A stretch of 64,000 nucleotides of DNA from Corynebacterium coyleae (GTDB lineage: Bacteria; Actinomycetota; Actinomycetes; Mycobacteriales; Mycobacteriaceae), in assembly GCF_030408635.1 (NCBI RefSeq), contig NZ_CP047198.1:1302001-1366000 (forward strand). Reading direction: 5' to 3'. The notes beneath the pieces are model-generated. The model made no database searches. It was not told the DNA's origin and worked only from the letters and a program-made list of their open reading frames with translations. Position 1 is the stretch's first letter, and each line of letters begins with the position of its first letter. Positions 1 to 8,015 of this stretch are shown here, one piece after another. The translations under genes were made by a program, and so were the position numbers.

Positions 1-2050
1 GCCCGAGAATATTGACGCCAGATACCGCAGTGCGGCCCAACGCCTCGACCGCGCCGTATCCCTTCGCGATCCCAGTTGCGACACGCTTCTCTGCAGGTGT
101 TGCCTGAGCTGCGCGCAGTTGCTTCATTACCTTGCCGGTATCAATGCCAACAGGGCAGGGGATAGCGCAGGTTCCGTCGGCAGCGCACATGTCGATCGCG
201 TCGTACTGGTATTGCTCGCGCAGCGCCCCCAAGACCTCCGAGCCTTCCGGCTGACGCGCCATCTCACGGCGCAGCACAATACGTTGACGTGGAGTCACAG
301 TGACGTGGCGTGACGGGCATACCGGCTCGCAGAAGCCGCACTCGACGCACATATTGATCTCCTGCTCGACCTTGGGAAAGGACTTGAAGCGCTGCAGGTG
401 GATGTCCGACTGGCGAGTCAACTTCACGTCCGGCGCGAGGATGATGTCCGGGTCAAGCATCTCCTTGACCTCCCAGAACAGGTTCCAGATTTCGTCGCCC
501 CATTCATGGCGCACGAACGGCGCCATGTTGATACCGGTACCGTGCTCAGCCTTCATCGAGCCGTCGTACTTGTCGACGACCAACTCAACCAGCTCGTCAA
601 GGAAGCGCGAGTACTTCTCGAGCTCCTCAGGGTTGGAGAAGTCCGGGGTGATAAAGAAGTGCAGGTTCCCGTAGGGTGCGTGTCCCATCACGCCTTCGGG
701 GTAGCCGTAGCGCCGGAGCAACTCCATGAGTTCAGCAGCGCCTTCGCCGACCTGCGCAGGTGGGAAGCACACGTCCTCAGTAATCAGCGCGGCGCCTTGC
801 GGGCGGTTTTGCCCGATCAGGCCAAACAGGCCGTTACGCAGCTGCCACATGGCGTTTTGCTTCTTTGGGTCGGTCTCAAAGTGCAGCGGTGCTAGCAGCT
901 CCGCGCCTTCGAGCACGGCCTCGGCGGCGGCAATGGCCTGCTGAAGCTCGTCTTCGGTGGTGCCACCGACCTCGAGGAGCAGGGCAGCGGTGGACTGGTC
1001 AATATCTGCCCATTCAGCAGGAGCAGCACTAAATTGGCCAACTGATCCGCGCATGACATCGGAGACGAGCAGTTCGCAGGCTTCAGCGCCGGCGTCGACA
1101 AGCTGTGCAACATAGTTGGCAGCATCAGTGATGTCGGGTACAACCACCCAGGTCACAGCCTTTTTCTTTGGCAACTCGATGGTGCGAATCTCAGCCTCGG
1201 TAAACACGCCGAGGATGCCTTCGGAGCCGACGAGCAAGCGCATGAGGATACGGACCGGCTCGTCCTCGTCCAAGAATGCATCGATGCGCAAGCCGTTGGT
1301 GTTGCGGATGGAGAACTTTGCGCGTAGGCGAGCGACTAGCGTCTCGTTAGCACGCAATCGATCACGGAAATCAGAGAGTTGTTTGTGCAGTTCAGGGCAC
1401 TGTTTGCGGAAGACGTCGTCGCCTTTGCGCGTATCGACGATCTCGCCAGACGTCAATACAAACTCAGCCTGATCGATGGTGTGGAAGGAATCACGCTCAA
1501 TCTTGCAGCGCATGCCGCCGGCATTGTCAGCGAGGACGCCACCGATACAAGCAGATGCGGTCGAGCCGGGATCAGGTCCGAGCATGTAGCCGTGGCGTCG
1601 CAGGACCGCTTGAGCGTCGCCAAGCACAACGCCCGGCAACGTACGAAGGCGTTTGCCGCCGTCGAGGACCTCCATGCCGGCGAAGTGGGTCTTCACATCG
1701 ACGAGGATGTCGTTCGTCATCGCCTGGCCGTTAAGAGACGTCCCGGCGGCGCGGAACGTCAGCGTCCGACCTGCACGGCGGGCATAGCGCATCAGCGCGG
1801 AAAGGTCTTGCGCGTTGCGTGGCTGAACGACCACGGACGGGATGTCGCGGTACGGAGAAGCGTCTGAGGCGTAACGCACGAGATCTGAGACGCGTGATTG
1901 AACATTGTCCGCGCCGACGATTGCTGCGAGCGCCGCGACGAGTTCCGGGTCGGAGCCGCCAGTGAATTGCTTACTGACAGCGTCCGGGTAGGAATCGTCG
2001 TAAACCGGCTTGGGGATCCTGCGGGGATCGGGAGAGAGGAGCTTTGCCAT
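1..2050 (-). CDS. FAD-binding and (4Fe-4S)-binding oxidoreductase (GlcD/YdiJ-like), 3' end outside window
   Basis: The frame runs open from ATG at 2050 off the left edge, about 683 codons, so the C-terminus is missing. The N-terminal two-thirds read as a GlcD/PCMH-type FAD domain (e.g. GTSLNGQAM and GPDPGSTASACIGG). They are followed near residue 566 by a ferredoxin motif C-x2-C-x2-C-x3-CP (CVECGFCEPVCP) and near residue 620 by C-x5-C-x3-CP. This is the layout of D-lactate or D-2-hydroxyglutarate dehydrogenases of the YdiJ/Dld type, which oxidise a 2-hydroxy acid and pass electrons to the quinone pool. The substrate cannot be told from sequence. No Shine-Dalgarno is visible before the ATG. 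Two palindromes lie just upstream. Confidence 0.88.
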   Translation of the reverse strand, partial: MAKLLSPDPRRIPKPVYDDSYPDAVSKQFTGGSDPELVAALAAIVGADNVQSRVSDLVRYASDASPYRDIPSVVVQPRNAQDLSALMRYARRAGRTLTFRAAGTSLNGQAMTNDILVDVKTHFAGMEVLDGGKRLRTLPGVVLGDAQAVLRRHGYMLGPDPGSTASACIGGVLADNAGGMRCKIERDSFHTIDQAEFVLTSGEIVDTRKGDDVFRKQCPELHKQLSDFRDRLRANETLVARLRAKFSIRNTNGLRIDAFLDEDEPVRILMRLLVGSEGILGVFTEAEIRTIELPKKKAVTWVVVPDITDAANYVAQLVDAGAEACELLVSDVMRGSVGQFSAAPAEWADIDQSTAALLLEVGGTTEDELQQAIAAAEAVLEGAELLAPLHFETDPKKQNAMWQLRNGLFGLIGQNRPQGAALITEDVCFPPAQVGEGAAELMELLRRYGYPEGVMGHAPYGNLHFFITPDFSNPEELEKYSRFLDELVELVVDKYDGSMKAEHGTGINMAPFVRHEWGDEIWNLFWEVKEMLDPDIILAPDVKLTRQSDIHLQRFKSFPKVEQEINMCVECGFCEPVCPSRHVTVTPRQRIVLRREMARQPEGSEVLGALREQYQYDAIDMCAADGTCAIPCPVGIDTGKVMKQLRAAQATPAEKRVATGIAKGYGAVEALGRTAVSGVNILG

Positions 2051-2091
2051 GGGGACAGATTACGCCGTGGTGCCACCAAATGTTACTTGAC

Positions 2092-2105
2092 ATAATGTAC
2101 ATTAT
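2092..2105. promoter_or_regulatory. 14-bp perfect palindrome upstream of the FAD/Fe-S dehydrogenase
   Basis: The palindrome ATAATGTACATTAT ends 42 bp before the dehydrogenase ATG, where its promoter should be. It looks like an operator for a dimeric regulator. The regulator is unknown. Confidence 0.5.
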
Positions 2106-2120
2106 CGGACAAATATCCTT

Positions 2121-2146
2121 TATATAACGTCAGGTGACGTTATATA
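2121..2146. promoter_or_regulatory. 12-bp-arm perfect inverted repeat
   Basis: Arms TATATAACGTCA and TGACGTTATATA are separated by only GG and sit immediately after the yceI stop codon. A 2-nt loop and AT-rich outer stem make a terminator unlikely, so a second operator for the downstream dehydrogenase is the better reading. No such repeat occurs elsewhere that I noticed. Confidence 0.5.
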
Positions 2147-2149
2147 GGG

Positions 2150-2857
2150 CTACTTCCGCATATCCAGACGGACGTTAATTTCGCCGTCCTCGGCGATCTT
2201 TGCGGCCACCAGCTCCGGAGTCTTCACTCCGTAGTCCTCTCGGTTGATCGGAATGTCTGCTGCGACGAGCAGCTGATCGCCCGAGCGCGCGACATTGAAT
2301 GTCTGCGTGATCGTGTTCGTCTCGCCGTGGATGGTCATGTTGCCCGTCAGGTCTACGGTGCCCATCGTCCCGTCCTCTGGCACGCTGCTAAGGTCCACTG
2401 GCTCGGTGACAACGAACTTTGCCTCCGGGAAATCGTCCGTATGGAAAATTTTGCGTCGCACGCTTTCATCGCGGACATCAGAGTCGGTGCGAATGTTTGT
2501 CATATCGACGACAATCTCGCCAGCCTTCAGCGTGCCCGCCTCGATAGTCACGCTACCGCGAACGCCTTGTGTCGAGCCTGACGTAGTCCGGCGATCACCT
2601 GGCAGCACCTCGGCGAATGTGAAGCCTGCAGACGTTTGGTTGGGTCCAGGCTTGTTTGTTACCTCCCAGACGCCGTCAATTTCCGTTGTGGCGGATTTCA
2701 GGCTGGACTCGTCGATACCCTCAGTTTTGACACCGTGACTAAAAAACAGCGTCCTTCCCAACGGGATGAACGCCACTGCAAGCGCCAGAATGGCAAAGGC
2801 TAAAACTGCGATCATAAGCAGCTTCGTATTACGGGAGCTGGTCTTCACGTACCTCAC
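2150..2857 (-). CDS. YceI family protein with N-terminal membrane anchor
   Basis: A 235-aa protein. Residues about 13-34 form one hydrophobic segment (signal anchor). The rest matches the YceI lipocalin-like fold, with ...WEVTNKPGPNQTSAGFTFAEV near the start and the typical TGNMTIHGETN stretch. YceI proteins bind polyisoprenoids in a beta-barrel outside the cytoplasmic membrane, and their role is poorly known. The gene overlaps the upstream zinc-ribbon gene by 4 bp (ATGA), so the two are probably translated together. The same transcript may run into the dehydrogenase. Confidence 0.85.
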   Translation of the reverse strand: MRYVKTSSRNTKLLMIAVLAFAILALAVAFIPLGRTLFFSHGVKTEGIDESSLKSATTEIDGVWEVTNKPGPNQTSAGFTFAEVLPGDRRTTSGSTQGVRGSVTIEAGTLKAGEIVVDMTNIRTDSDVRDESVRRKIFHTDDFPEAKFVVTEPVDLSSVPEDGTMGTVDLTGNMTIHGETNTITQTFNVARSGDQLLVAADIPINREDYGVKTPELVAAKIAEDGEINVRLDMRK

Positions 2858-3201
2858 CTCAGTTTTTCGAGTTTCTGGACCAAGCCTACTAATTCGTCAC
2901 ACAACGAATGCAACTCGTCCGCCGTCGCGCCTTCGGCCGCTGCAGTTTGGATATCCTCAGCGGCACAGCGCAACTCGTAAAGTCGATCGCGGATCTCTGC
3001 GACGCGCTGACGGCTCAGAATCACAGCGTCAGGGTCCACGGTCGTACCTGCAAGGAGTGTGCGCTGTTCGTACGCACGCTGCTTGCACGAAGAGCTGCAA
3101 TATTTCCGCTTGCGGCCACGCCCCTGGTTGATTTCAATCTCTTTACCGCACCACGCGCAAACGTTTGTAGTCTCGTTTACTCTCCGCTTCCTGATCTTCA
3201 C
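2854..3201 (-). CDS. Small zinc-ribbon-like conserved protein
   Basis: A 115-aa protein. Near the N-terminus it carries C-x2-C and C-x4-C pairs (CAWCGKE...KYCSSSCKQR), which together can bind one zinc ion, next to a basic stretch RGRKRK. The remaining ~65 residues are helical and charged, possibly a coiled coil. This pattern is seen in conserved actinobacterial proteins of unknown role and suggests a nucleic-acid or protein contact. It is the first gene of a probable operon with yceI (4-bp overlap). I do not recognise a specific function. Confidence 0.75.
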   Translation of the reverse strand: MKIRKRRVNETTNVCAWCGKEIEINQGRGRKRKYCSSSCKQRAYEQRTLLAGTTVDPDAVILSRQRVAEIRDRLYELRCAAEDIQTAAAEGATADELHSLCDELVGLVQKLEKLR

Positions 3202-3242
3202 GGCGGCAAGTCTATTACAGGTGTCAAGCCCGGGTGAGGTCA

Positions 3243-3269
3243 GGGAACAAAACGAATTAGTGGACCGTT
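3243..3269 (+). promoter_or_regulatory. SigH/SigR-type ECF promoter of rbpA
   Basis: GGGAAC (3243-3248) followed, 18 nt after the final C, by GTT (3267-3269) fits the actinobacterial SigH/SigR consensus GGAAT/C-N18-GTT. A possible housekeeping -10, TATACT, overlaps at 3269-3274. The rbpA ATG lies about 50 nt downstream of the expected start point. Confidence 0.65.
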
Positions 3270-3325
3270 ATACTTGAGCGATTGCTGGGCAACCGGGCAA
3301 TAACGACGACAAGGATGGAGACAAC

Positions 3326-3703
3326 ATGGCTGATCGAGTGCTACGCGGTAGCCGCATGGGTGCCGTGAGCTACGAAACTGACCGCGACCATGATCTCGCG
3401 CCGCGTCGCATGGCGAAGTACCAAACACCCAATGGTGAGGTGTTTGAGGTTCCGTTCGCCGATGAGGCTGAGATCCCCGAAGAGTGGATGTGCAAGAACG
3501 GCCAGACCGGCACGCTCATGGAGGGCGAAGGTGTCGAGTCGAAGCCGACGAAGCCGCCGCGTACCCACTGGGACATGCTGCTGGAACGTCGCAGCATTGA
3601 GGAGCTTGACGTGCTGCTTGAGGAGCGCTTAGAGCAGCTCCGGAAGCGCCGTCGCACCGCGGCCCGCCTCGCTAAGGAGCAGGCCGCGCAGAAGGAAGGC
3701 TAA
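3326..3703 (+). CDS. rbpA: RNA polymerase-binding protein RbpA
   Basis: A 125-aa protein with the RbpA hallmarks: N-terminal VLRGSRMGAVSYE, a central core domain, and the C-terminal basic linker and sigma-interaction helix ending LLEERLEQLRKRRR. RbpA binds the RNA polymerase beta subunit and group 1/2 sigma factors and stabilises the open promoter complex. It is essential or nearly so in actinobacteria. Start ATG has GGAG 6 nt upstream. The SigH-type promoter upstream matches the known thiol-stress control of rbpA in Streptomyces (SigR). The gene converges on ppm1, and its likely terminator lies inside the ppm1 coding region. Confidence 0.97.
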   Translation: MADRVLRGSRMGAVSYETDRDHDLAPRRMAKYQTPNGEVFEVPFADEAEIPEEWMCKNGQTGTLMEGEGVESKPTKPPRTHWDMLLERRSIEELDVLLEERLEQLRKRRRTAARLAKEQAAQKEG

Positions 3704-3707
3704 TTCC

Positions 3708-4694
3708 CTACTTCGAACCGGAATTGAATACGTGAAGGACCTGACGCACGGTTTCCGTCGTCAGGTCTTTTGCCGTCTGTGCACCTTCTGCAACGCGACG
3801 GCCGACCTTATCCAGGTTCTTGCCGGAAAGCTCGTACTTGGTCAAGGAAGCAACCTCGTTAGCCAAGTCAGCTACCTGCGACGGAGCCTTGGTCGCACGA
3901 TTTGGAAGATCTGCAAGCTTTGAGTTGGCGGCAGCGTACTCAATCTGTCGCCAGGTTTCGCTCGCCAGGTTGCCAACGAAGGAAGCCTTTTCCTTCGCTC
4001 CCCACTTGGTTACCTCTGCAAACGATGCGGCAGCGAAGCTTGCGTCCAGCTTCGACTCGCCAAGCTTGCGGTCTTCAAAAGTGATGGGGACTTCAACAAC
4101 CCCGAATCCAGCGTCTGCTACCTTGTGGGCAATCTCCACCTGGAAGATGTAGCCCTTGTTGGACAGCGCATCCAGGTCGAGATCTTCCAAGACTTCGCGG
4201 CGGAACGCGCGGTAGCCAGCGGTCATGTCCTTGACATCGTCGCCAAGCGCGATCGAGATGTACTCATTGCCCAGCTTGGACAGCAGGTAGCGGCTGCGCG
4301 GCCAGTTCTTTACTTCCCCACCGTCGACGTAGCGCGAACCGATTGCCAGATCTGCGCCGTTGGCTACTGCGTCGAGCAAACGCACGAGTTCCTCAGGGGC
4401 ATGCGAGCCGTCTGCATCCATTTGAACGATGACCTCGTACTCGCGCTCAAGGGCCCATTCGAAGCCGGCACGGTACGCAGCCAGCAGGCCGTCTTTTCCG
4501 GTGCGGTGGAGCACGTGAACTTCATCATGAGTAGCTGCGAGCTCGTCAGCCTTTGCTCCGGTGCCGTCAGGCGAGTTGTCATCGACCACAAGGACGTCCA
4601 CATCCTTGTTGGCATCCAGCACGCGTCCAACGATAAGCGGGATGTTTTCCACTTCGTTGTAGGTCGGGATAATCACCAGGGTTGTATTCGCCAC
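3708..4694 (-). CDS. ppm1: Polyprenol monophosphomannose synthase
   Basis: A GT2 glycosyltransferase of 328 aa from the chosen GTG at 4694, which has AGGAG 10 nt upstream. An alternative GTG at 4718 would add 8 residues. The N-terminus IIPTYNEVENI, DDNSPDGTG and QMDADGSH mark the GDP-mannose and metal sites. The enzyme makes polyprenyl-phosphomannose, the mannosyl donor for lipomannan/lipoarabinomannan and protein O-mannosylation. As in C. glutamicum it is a stand-alone catalytic protein beside lnt (Ppm2). In M. tuberculosis the two are fused. The C-terminal ~80 residues beyond the GT2 core are helical and charged. Confidence 0.95.
   Translation of the reverse strand: MANTTLVIIPTYNEVENIPLIVGRVLDANKDVDVLVVDDNSPDGTGAKADELAATHDEVHVLHRTGKDGLLAAYRAGFEWALEREYEVIVQMDADGSHAPEELVRLLDAVANGADLAIGSRYVDGGEVKNWPRSRYLLSKLGNEYISIALGDDVKDMTAGYRAFRREVLEDLDLDALSNKGYIFQVEIAHKVADAGFGVVEVPITFEDRKLGESKLDASFAAASFAEVTKWGAKEKASFVGNLASETWRQIEYAAANSKLADLPNRATKAPSQVADLANEVASLTKYELSGKNLDKVGRRVAEGAQTAKDLTTETVRQVLHVFNSGSK
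3738..3771 (+). terminator. Rho-independent terminator of rbpA inside the ppm1 3' end
   Basis: Stem GACCTGACG (3738-3746) pairs with CGTCAGGTC (3759-3767) around a 12-nt loop, followed by TTTT. It lies 35 bp past the rbpA stop but antisense within the last codons of ppm1. Confidence 0.75.
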
Positions 4695-4720
4695 GGTGCT
4701 ACGTCTCCTCGTTGTCACAC

Positions 4721-6265
4721 TTATTTATTCCTTGGTGCAGCATACCCGTGCGCCCGGGTACGTGCGGAAACGCCTGCCACAGCCATCAGCATGATCCCTG
4801 CCGCGACAAGCAACCACTCCAGAATCTTTCCAAATCGCACAGCCGGGGTGACAGAATCGCGCAGCGGCAGCTTTTCGACGAGATGATCTGCCGTGAAGAT
4901 TTCCGTCTGCTGCGATACTGAGCCGTCGGGATGGACGATGGCGGAGACACCCGAGGTGGCTACAACAACCACTGCGCGATCGGTCTCCAGTGCACGCATG
5001 CGGCTCATCGCCAATTGTTGATACGTCATGCCGGTGAACCCAAACGTGGCGTTGTTCGTCGGTGTGCTGAGCAACTGGGCGCCGTTGCGAATCGCCATCC
5101 GGTAGGCCTCGTCCTCCGCCACCTCGTAGCAAGTCGCCACACCGACTGCGATGTTGCCGAGGTGCACCACGCCGTTGCCGTCACCAGGTTTGAAGTCGCC
5201 AGCCAGGTCAACCATGTCGGAGAACCTCCGGAAAAAGTCACGCATGGGCATGTACTCGCCGAACGGCTGGAGGAACCGCTTGTGGTGGTACTCCCCTGGC
5301 CCATCTTTTGGGTCGAAGACGACCATGGTGTTGCGGGAGCCAACGTCGTCACGTGTGAGTGTGCCAACGAGCAACGGTGCGTCGATGCCGCGCACGGCGA
5401 CGTCGATAAGCGCTCGTGCTTCCGAGTCGGTGAACGGATTGACGTCAGAGGAATTCTCTGGCCAGAAAACGGCGTCGACATCCATGTTTTGCGCGCGGAG
5501 GTCGTCGCGAAGCGCAAGCGTTTCGTTGACGTGGTTGGCCAGCACCGCGCGGCGCTGTGCGTTGAAATCAAGCCCCATGCGAGGGACGTTGCCCTGTACC
5601 GCGGCAACGGTTGCTTCGCCCACTGTCGAGGCAGGGTTATTGACCCCGATCTGCGCCACGGTGCCGAGACCGAGGGGCAGTACTGCGGCTACAAGGCCGG
5701 CCCAGCGTTGCGTCCCACGCTGCAGGATGGCCACGATGAGACCTGCCCCTGCCAGCGCCACCGCAATTGAGATCAGCGCCGGACCACCCCAAGGTGCGAG
5801 AGCAGCTAGTGGACCATTGATTTGCCCCCACGCCAGGCGTACCCAGCTAAACCCGCCGAAAGGAAACGACGAGCGGCAAAACTCAACCGCAAGGTAGATC
5901 AGCGCAAACGCGAGGAAGCCAAAGCGCCAACGCGCGACGATCACACCAAACACACCTATAGCGATGCCGTAGAGCGCGAGGAAGATCGACAAAGCGACAT
6001 ACGGCATTGCGCCGACAAACTCCCCGATCCACGGCAGCAGGTAGAGGTAGCAAAACGCAGCCTGCGTAAAGCCCAGTAGGCCGCCGAAGGCTGCGGAAGG
6101 ACGATCAGTACCCGGCCAGCGTTGCCATGGCATGAGCGCAAGATAAAACACGGATATGCCGACGATGGCGGAGAACCAGTGTCCGTGCGGTTCGTACGAG
6201 AAGAACACCAGCCAGCCAGAGCAGGCCGCGAGTACGAACCGGAGGAAGCGGGTAAGGGCCGTCAC
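4721..6265 (-). CDS. lnt: Apolipoprotein N-acyltransferase
   Basis: A 514-aa protein: about six N-terminal transmembrane helices (residues 5-210), a nitrilase-like domain and a final C-terminal helix. The catalytic Glu-Lys-Cys triad is visible: E270 (FWPENSSD), K329 (HHKRFLQPFGEYMP) and C379 (GVATCYEVAED). Lnt adds the third acyl chain to the N-terminal cysteine of lipoproteins, and in corynebacteria this activity is tied to Ppm1. It lies directly upstream of ppm1 (2-bp gap to the upstream ppm1 GTG), so the two are one operon. It follows fxsA without a gap. Confidence 0.95.
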   Translation of the reverse strand: MTALTRFLRFVLAACSGWLVFFSYEPHGHWFSAIVGISVFYLALMPWQRWPGTDRPSAAFGGLLGFTQAAFCYLYLLPWIGEFVGAMPYVALSIFLALYGIAIGVFGVIVARWRFGFLAFALIYLAVEFCRSSFPFGGFSWVRLAWGQINGPLAALAPWGGPALISIAVALAGAGLIVAILQRGTQRWAGLVAAVLPLGLGTVAQIGVNNPASTVGEATVAAVQGNVPRMGLDFNAQRRAVLANHVNETLALRDDLRAQNMDVDAVFWPENSSDVNPFTDSEARALIDVAVRGIDAPLLVGTLTRDDVGSRNTMVVFDPKDGPGEYHHKRFLQPFGEYMPMRDFFRRFSDMVDLAGDFKPGDGNGVVHLGNIAVGVATCYEVAEDEAYRMAIRNGAQLLSTPTNNATFGFTGMTYQQLAMSRMRALETDRAVVVVATSGVSAIVHPDGSVSQQTEIFTADHLVEKLPLRDSVTPAVRFGKILEWLLVAAGIMLMAVAGVSARTRAHGYAAPRNK

Positions 6266-6790
6266 CTACTTCTCCCCCGGCTCATTGCCGCTGTTGCGGA
6301 ACCATTCCTCCAACTCGTCGGCATCAATAACGACGTCGTCAGCATCCGCTCCTTTCTGCGGATAGGGCTGATTGGGATTGGTAAACGAACCGTAGGAGGT
6401 GGTGAACTGCGACATCGGGGTGGCCTCGTAGAGGCGCGCGCCGAGGTCTTCCATGCCGCGACGGGCGCGTTTGGTCATCGAACGACGCGCGATTGCTCGT
6501 GTCGGACCGAACACTAATAGCAGGCCGATGACCGAGCTCACGAAACCAGGGACGAGACTTAGCGCCCAACCCGCCATCAACAGCGCGGAGTCGCCAGCCA
6601 ACTTGCCAAGGCTGGTTCGCCCACGAGCCATCTGCGTAAGTTCACTGCGAAGCGACATGCTGGCGGCAAAGCCGCCGAAGATCATCAGTGCGAAAATTGC
6701 CAACAGCGCCCATCCGACACCAATCCACTTGGCGACGAGAAAGAACGCGATCGCTTCAACAACGAAGTAGGACAACAGGAGCACAGGCAT
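6266..6790 (-). CDS. fxsA: FxsA family membrane protein
   Basis: A 174-aa protein from ATG 6790. The much longer frame upstream lies inside the lipase gene and is not credible. The start MPVLLLSYFVVEAIAFFLVAK and the pattern of an N-terminal pair of helices, a short loop and a second pair match FxsA, a cytoplasmic-membrane protein first known from suppressing F exclusion of phage T7. The polar tail of about 65 residues is acidic and lies probably in the cytoplasm. The gene starts 10 bp after the lipase stop and its stop abuts the lnt start, so it belongs to the fxsA-lnt-ppm1 unit. Confidence 0.85.
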   Translation of the reverse strand: MPVLLLSYFVVEAIAFFLVAKWIGVGWALLAIFALMIFGGFAASMSLRSELTQMARGRTSLGKLAGDSALLMAGWALSLVPGFVSSVIGLLLVFGPTRAIARRSMTKRARRGMEDLGARLYEATPMSQFTTSYGSFTNPNQPYPQKGADADDVVIDADELEEWFRNSGNEPGEK

Positions 6791-6800
6791 GGGCCAGAGA

Positions 6801-8012
6801 CTACCCGTTGAGCCGATCGAGCAACCAACCCACGTCAGTTGCAGCGTAGAGAAAATACGGGCCGAAGTGGTTCGTGCCAGTCCTGCCACGGATACGCTTG
6901 GCCGTACGTGAGAGGAACTCCACTCCCCAACTCTCTGCCAAGGCTGAGACATCTGAGTGCGGGACAAGGTCGTCGTATGGCGAACTCCACAGACGAATCG
7001 GAATACCTAGCGGGCGTTTGGTGCCTAGGCGTGTTGCATCAAGGTGGCTGCTGGTCAACGGGAGGTCGTCGAGAAGCGATGCCATGCTCACTCCGGTCCT
7101 CGTCCAAGAGCGAGTATGCGACCACGGGCGATGCAGCACCGCCCCTAAAGCACACGTGCGCGCCCCGTTCGCAATGGCCGCAACACCTCTTGGGCTCAAG
7201 TGCGGAGCAATCTCGGCAGCAATTGCGTCGTCGCTGGCCATGAGGCCCGCGACCGCGTAGAGGATCACTACGGAGGCAAGCGCGCCATCGACGTGATGGA
7301 GCATGCTGACCATGTCCACTGGCGGAGCTGCGACCACAGCTGCCAGCAGTTGGAGATCGGGTGCGTACTCAGGTTCCTCGAGCCACGCTGCGGCGGCTCC
7401 CCCGCCCTGGGAGAAACCCCACAGACCGAGTTTGGCTGTTCCTACGCCGAGGTTGGTGCTGGCGCGCACGGCATCGGCGAGGGAGCGTGCTGCCGCAACG
7501 TGGTCGCAATAGAGCTCCACATCGTCCCCGGGGTCGCGTGGGTAGTCGGTGATGACTACGTCGGCGCCGGCTGCAAGGAACAAGTTGATTACGGGTTGTT
7601 CATACGCGGCGATCAAGTCTATGGGCTTGATACGTGGTCCGATGCCCACGGTGCAGGAATATGACGGGTCGCAACGCCGTGCAACGCCCTGCGTCGATGG
7701 CGCAAACGCGATCGTGGGCCGTTCACCTTTCCCCATCCACGGCGTACGAGAGCGAAACACTGCGCCTGTCGCGGACAAGATCCGGCCTTGAGTATCGCTC
7801 GTGGCGTATTCGATTCGCCAGGAGTCTGAGGGGTTCAACAGCCCGCTTGCCCCTACTGGTCGGATCTGTACGGCCTCGAGAAGGGACCCCGGCGTCACGC
7901 CCATAAGCCAGGTAGCTCGGCCGAAGTCTGGCCCGGTTCGTTGAGCAGGACGAACTAAGTCAAGGCCGAGCCCGGCGAGCGAGCGCACACGAGGAAGGAG
8001 CAACGACGCCAT
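6801..8012 (-). CDS. Lipase/esterase of the secretory lipase (LIP) alpha/beta-hydrolase family
   Basis: A 403-aa alpha/beta hydrolase. The nucleophile elbow GFSQGG lies near residue 198. A likely acid is in SPYDDLVPHSD and the catalytic His in GTNHFGPYF close to the C-terminus. The order matches the LIP family (triacylglycerol lipase/esterases common in mycolate-making actinobacteria). The N-terminus MASLLLPRVRSLAGLGLDLV is only weakly hydrophobic, so export is uncertain. The gene follows the DprE2-like gene by 3 bp and precedes fxsA by 10 bp. Natural substrate unknown. An acyl ester of the envelope is a reasonable guess only. Confidence 0.8.
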   Translation of the reverse strand: MASLLLPRVRSLAGLGLDLVRPAQRTGPDFGRATWLMGVTPGSLLEAVQIRPVGASGLLNPSDSWRIEYATSDTQGRILSATGAVFRSRTPWMGKGERPTIAFAPSTQGVARRCDPSYSCTVGIGPRIKPIDLIAAYEQPVINLFLAAGADVVITDYPRDPGDDVELYCDHVAAARSLADAVRASTNLGVGTAKLGLWGFSQGGGAAAAWLEEPEYAPDLQLLAAVVAAPPVDMVSMLHHVDGALASVVILYAVAGLMASDDAIAAEIAPHLSPRGVAAIANGARTCALGAVLHRPWSHTRSWTRTGVSMASLLDDLPLTSSHLDATRLGTKRPLGIPIRLWSSPYDDLVPHSDVSALAESWGVEFLSRTAKRIRGRTGTNHFGPYFLYAATDVGWLLDRLNG

Positions 8013-8015
8013 GAG

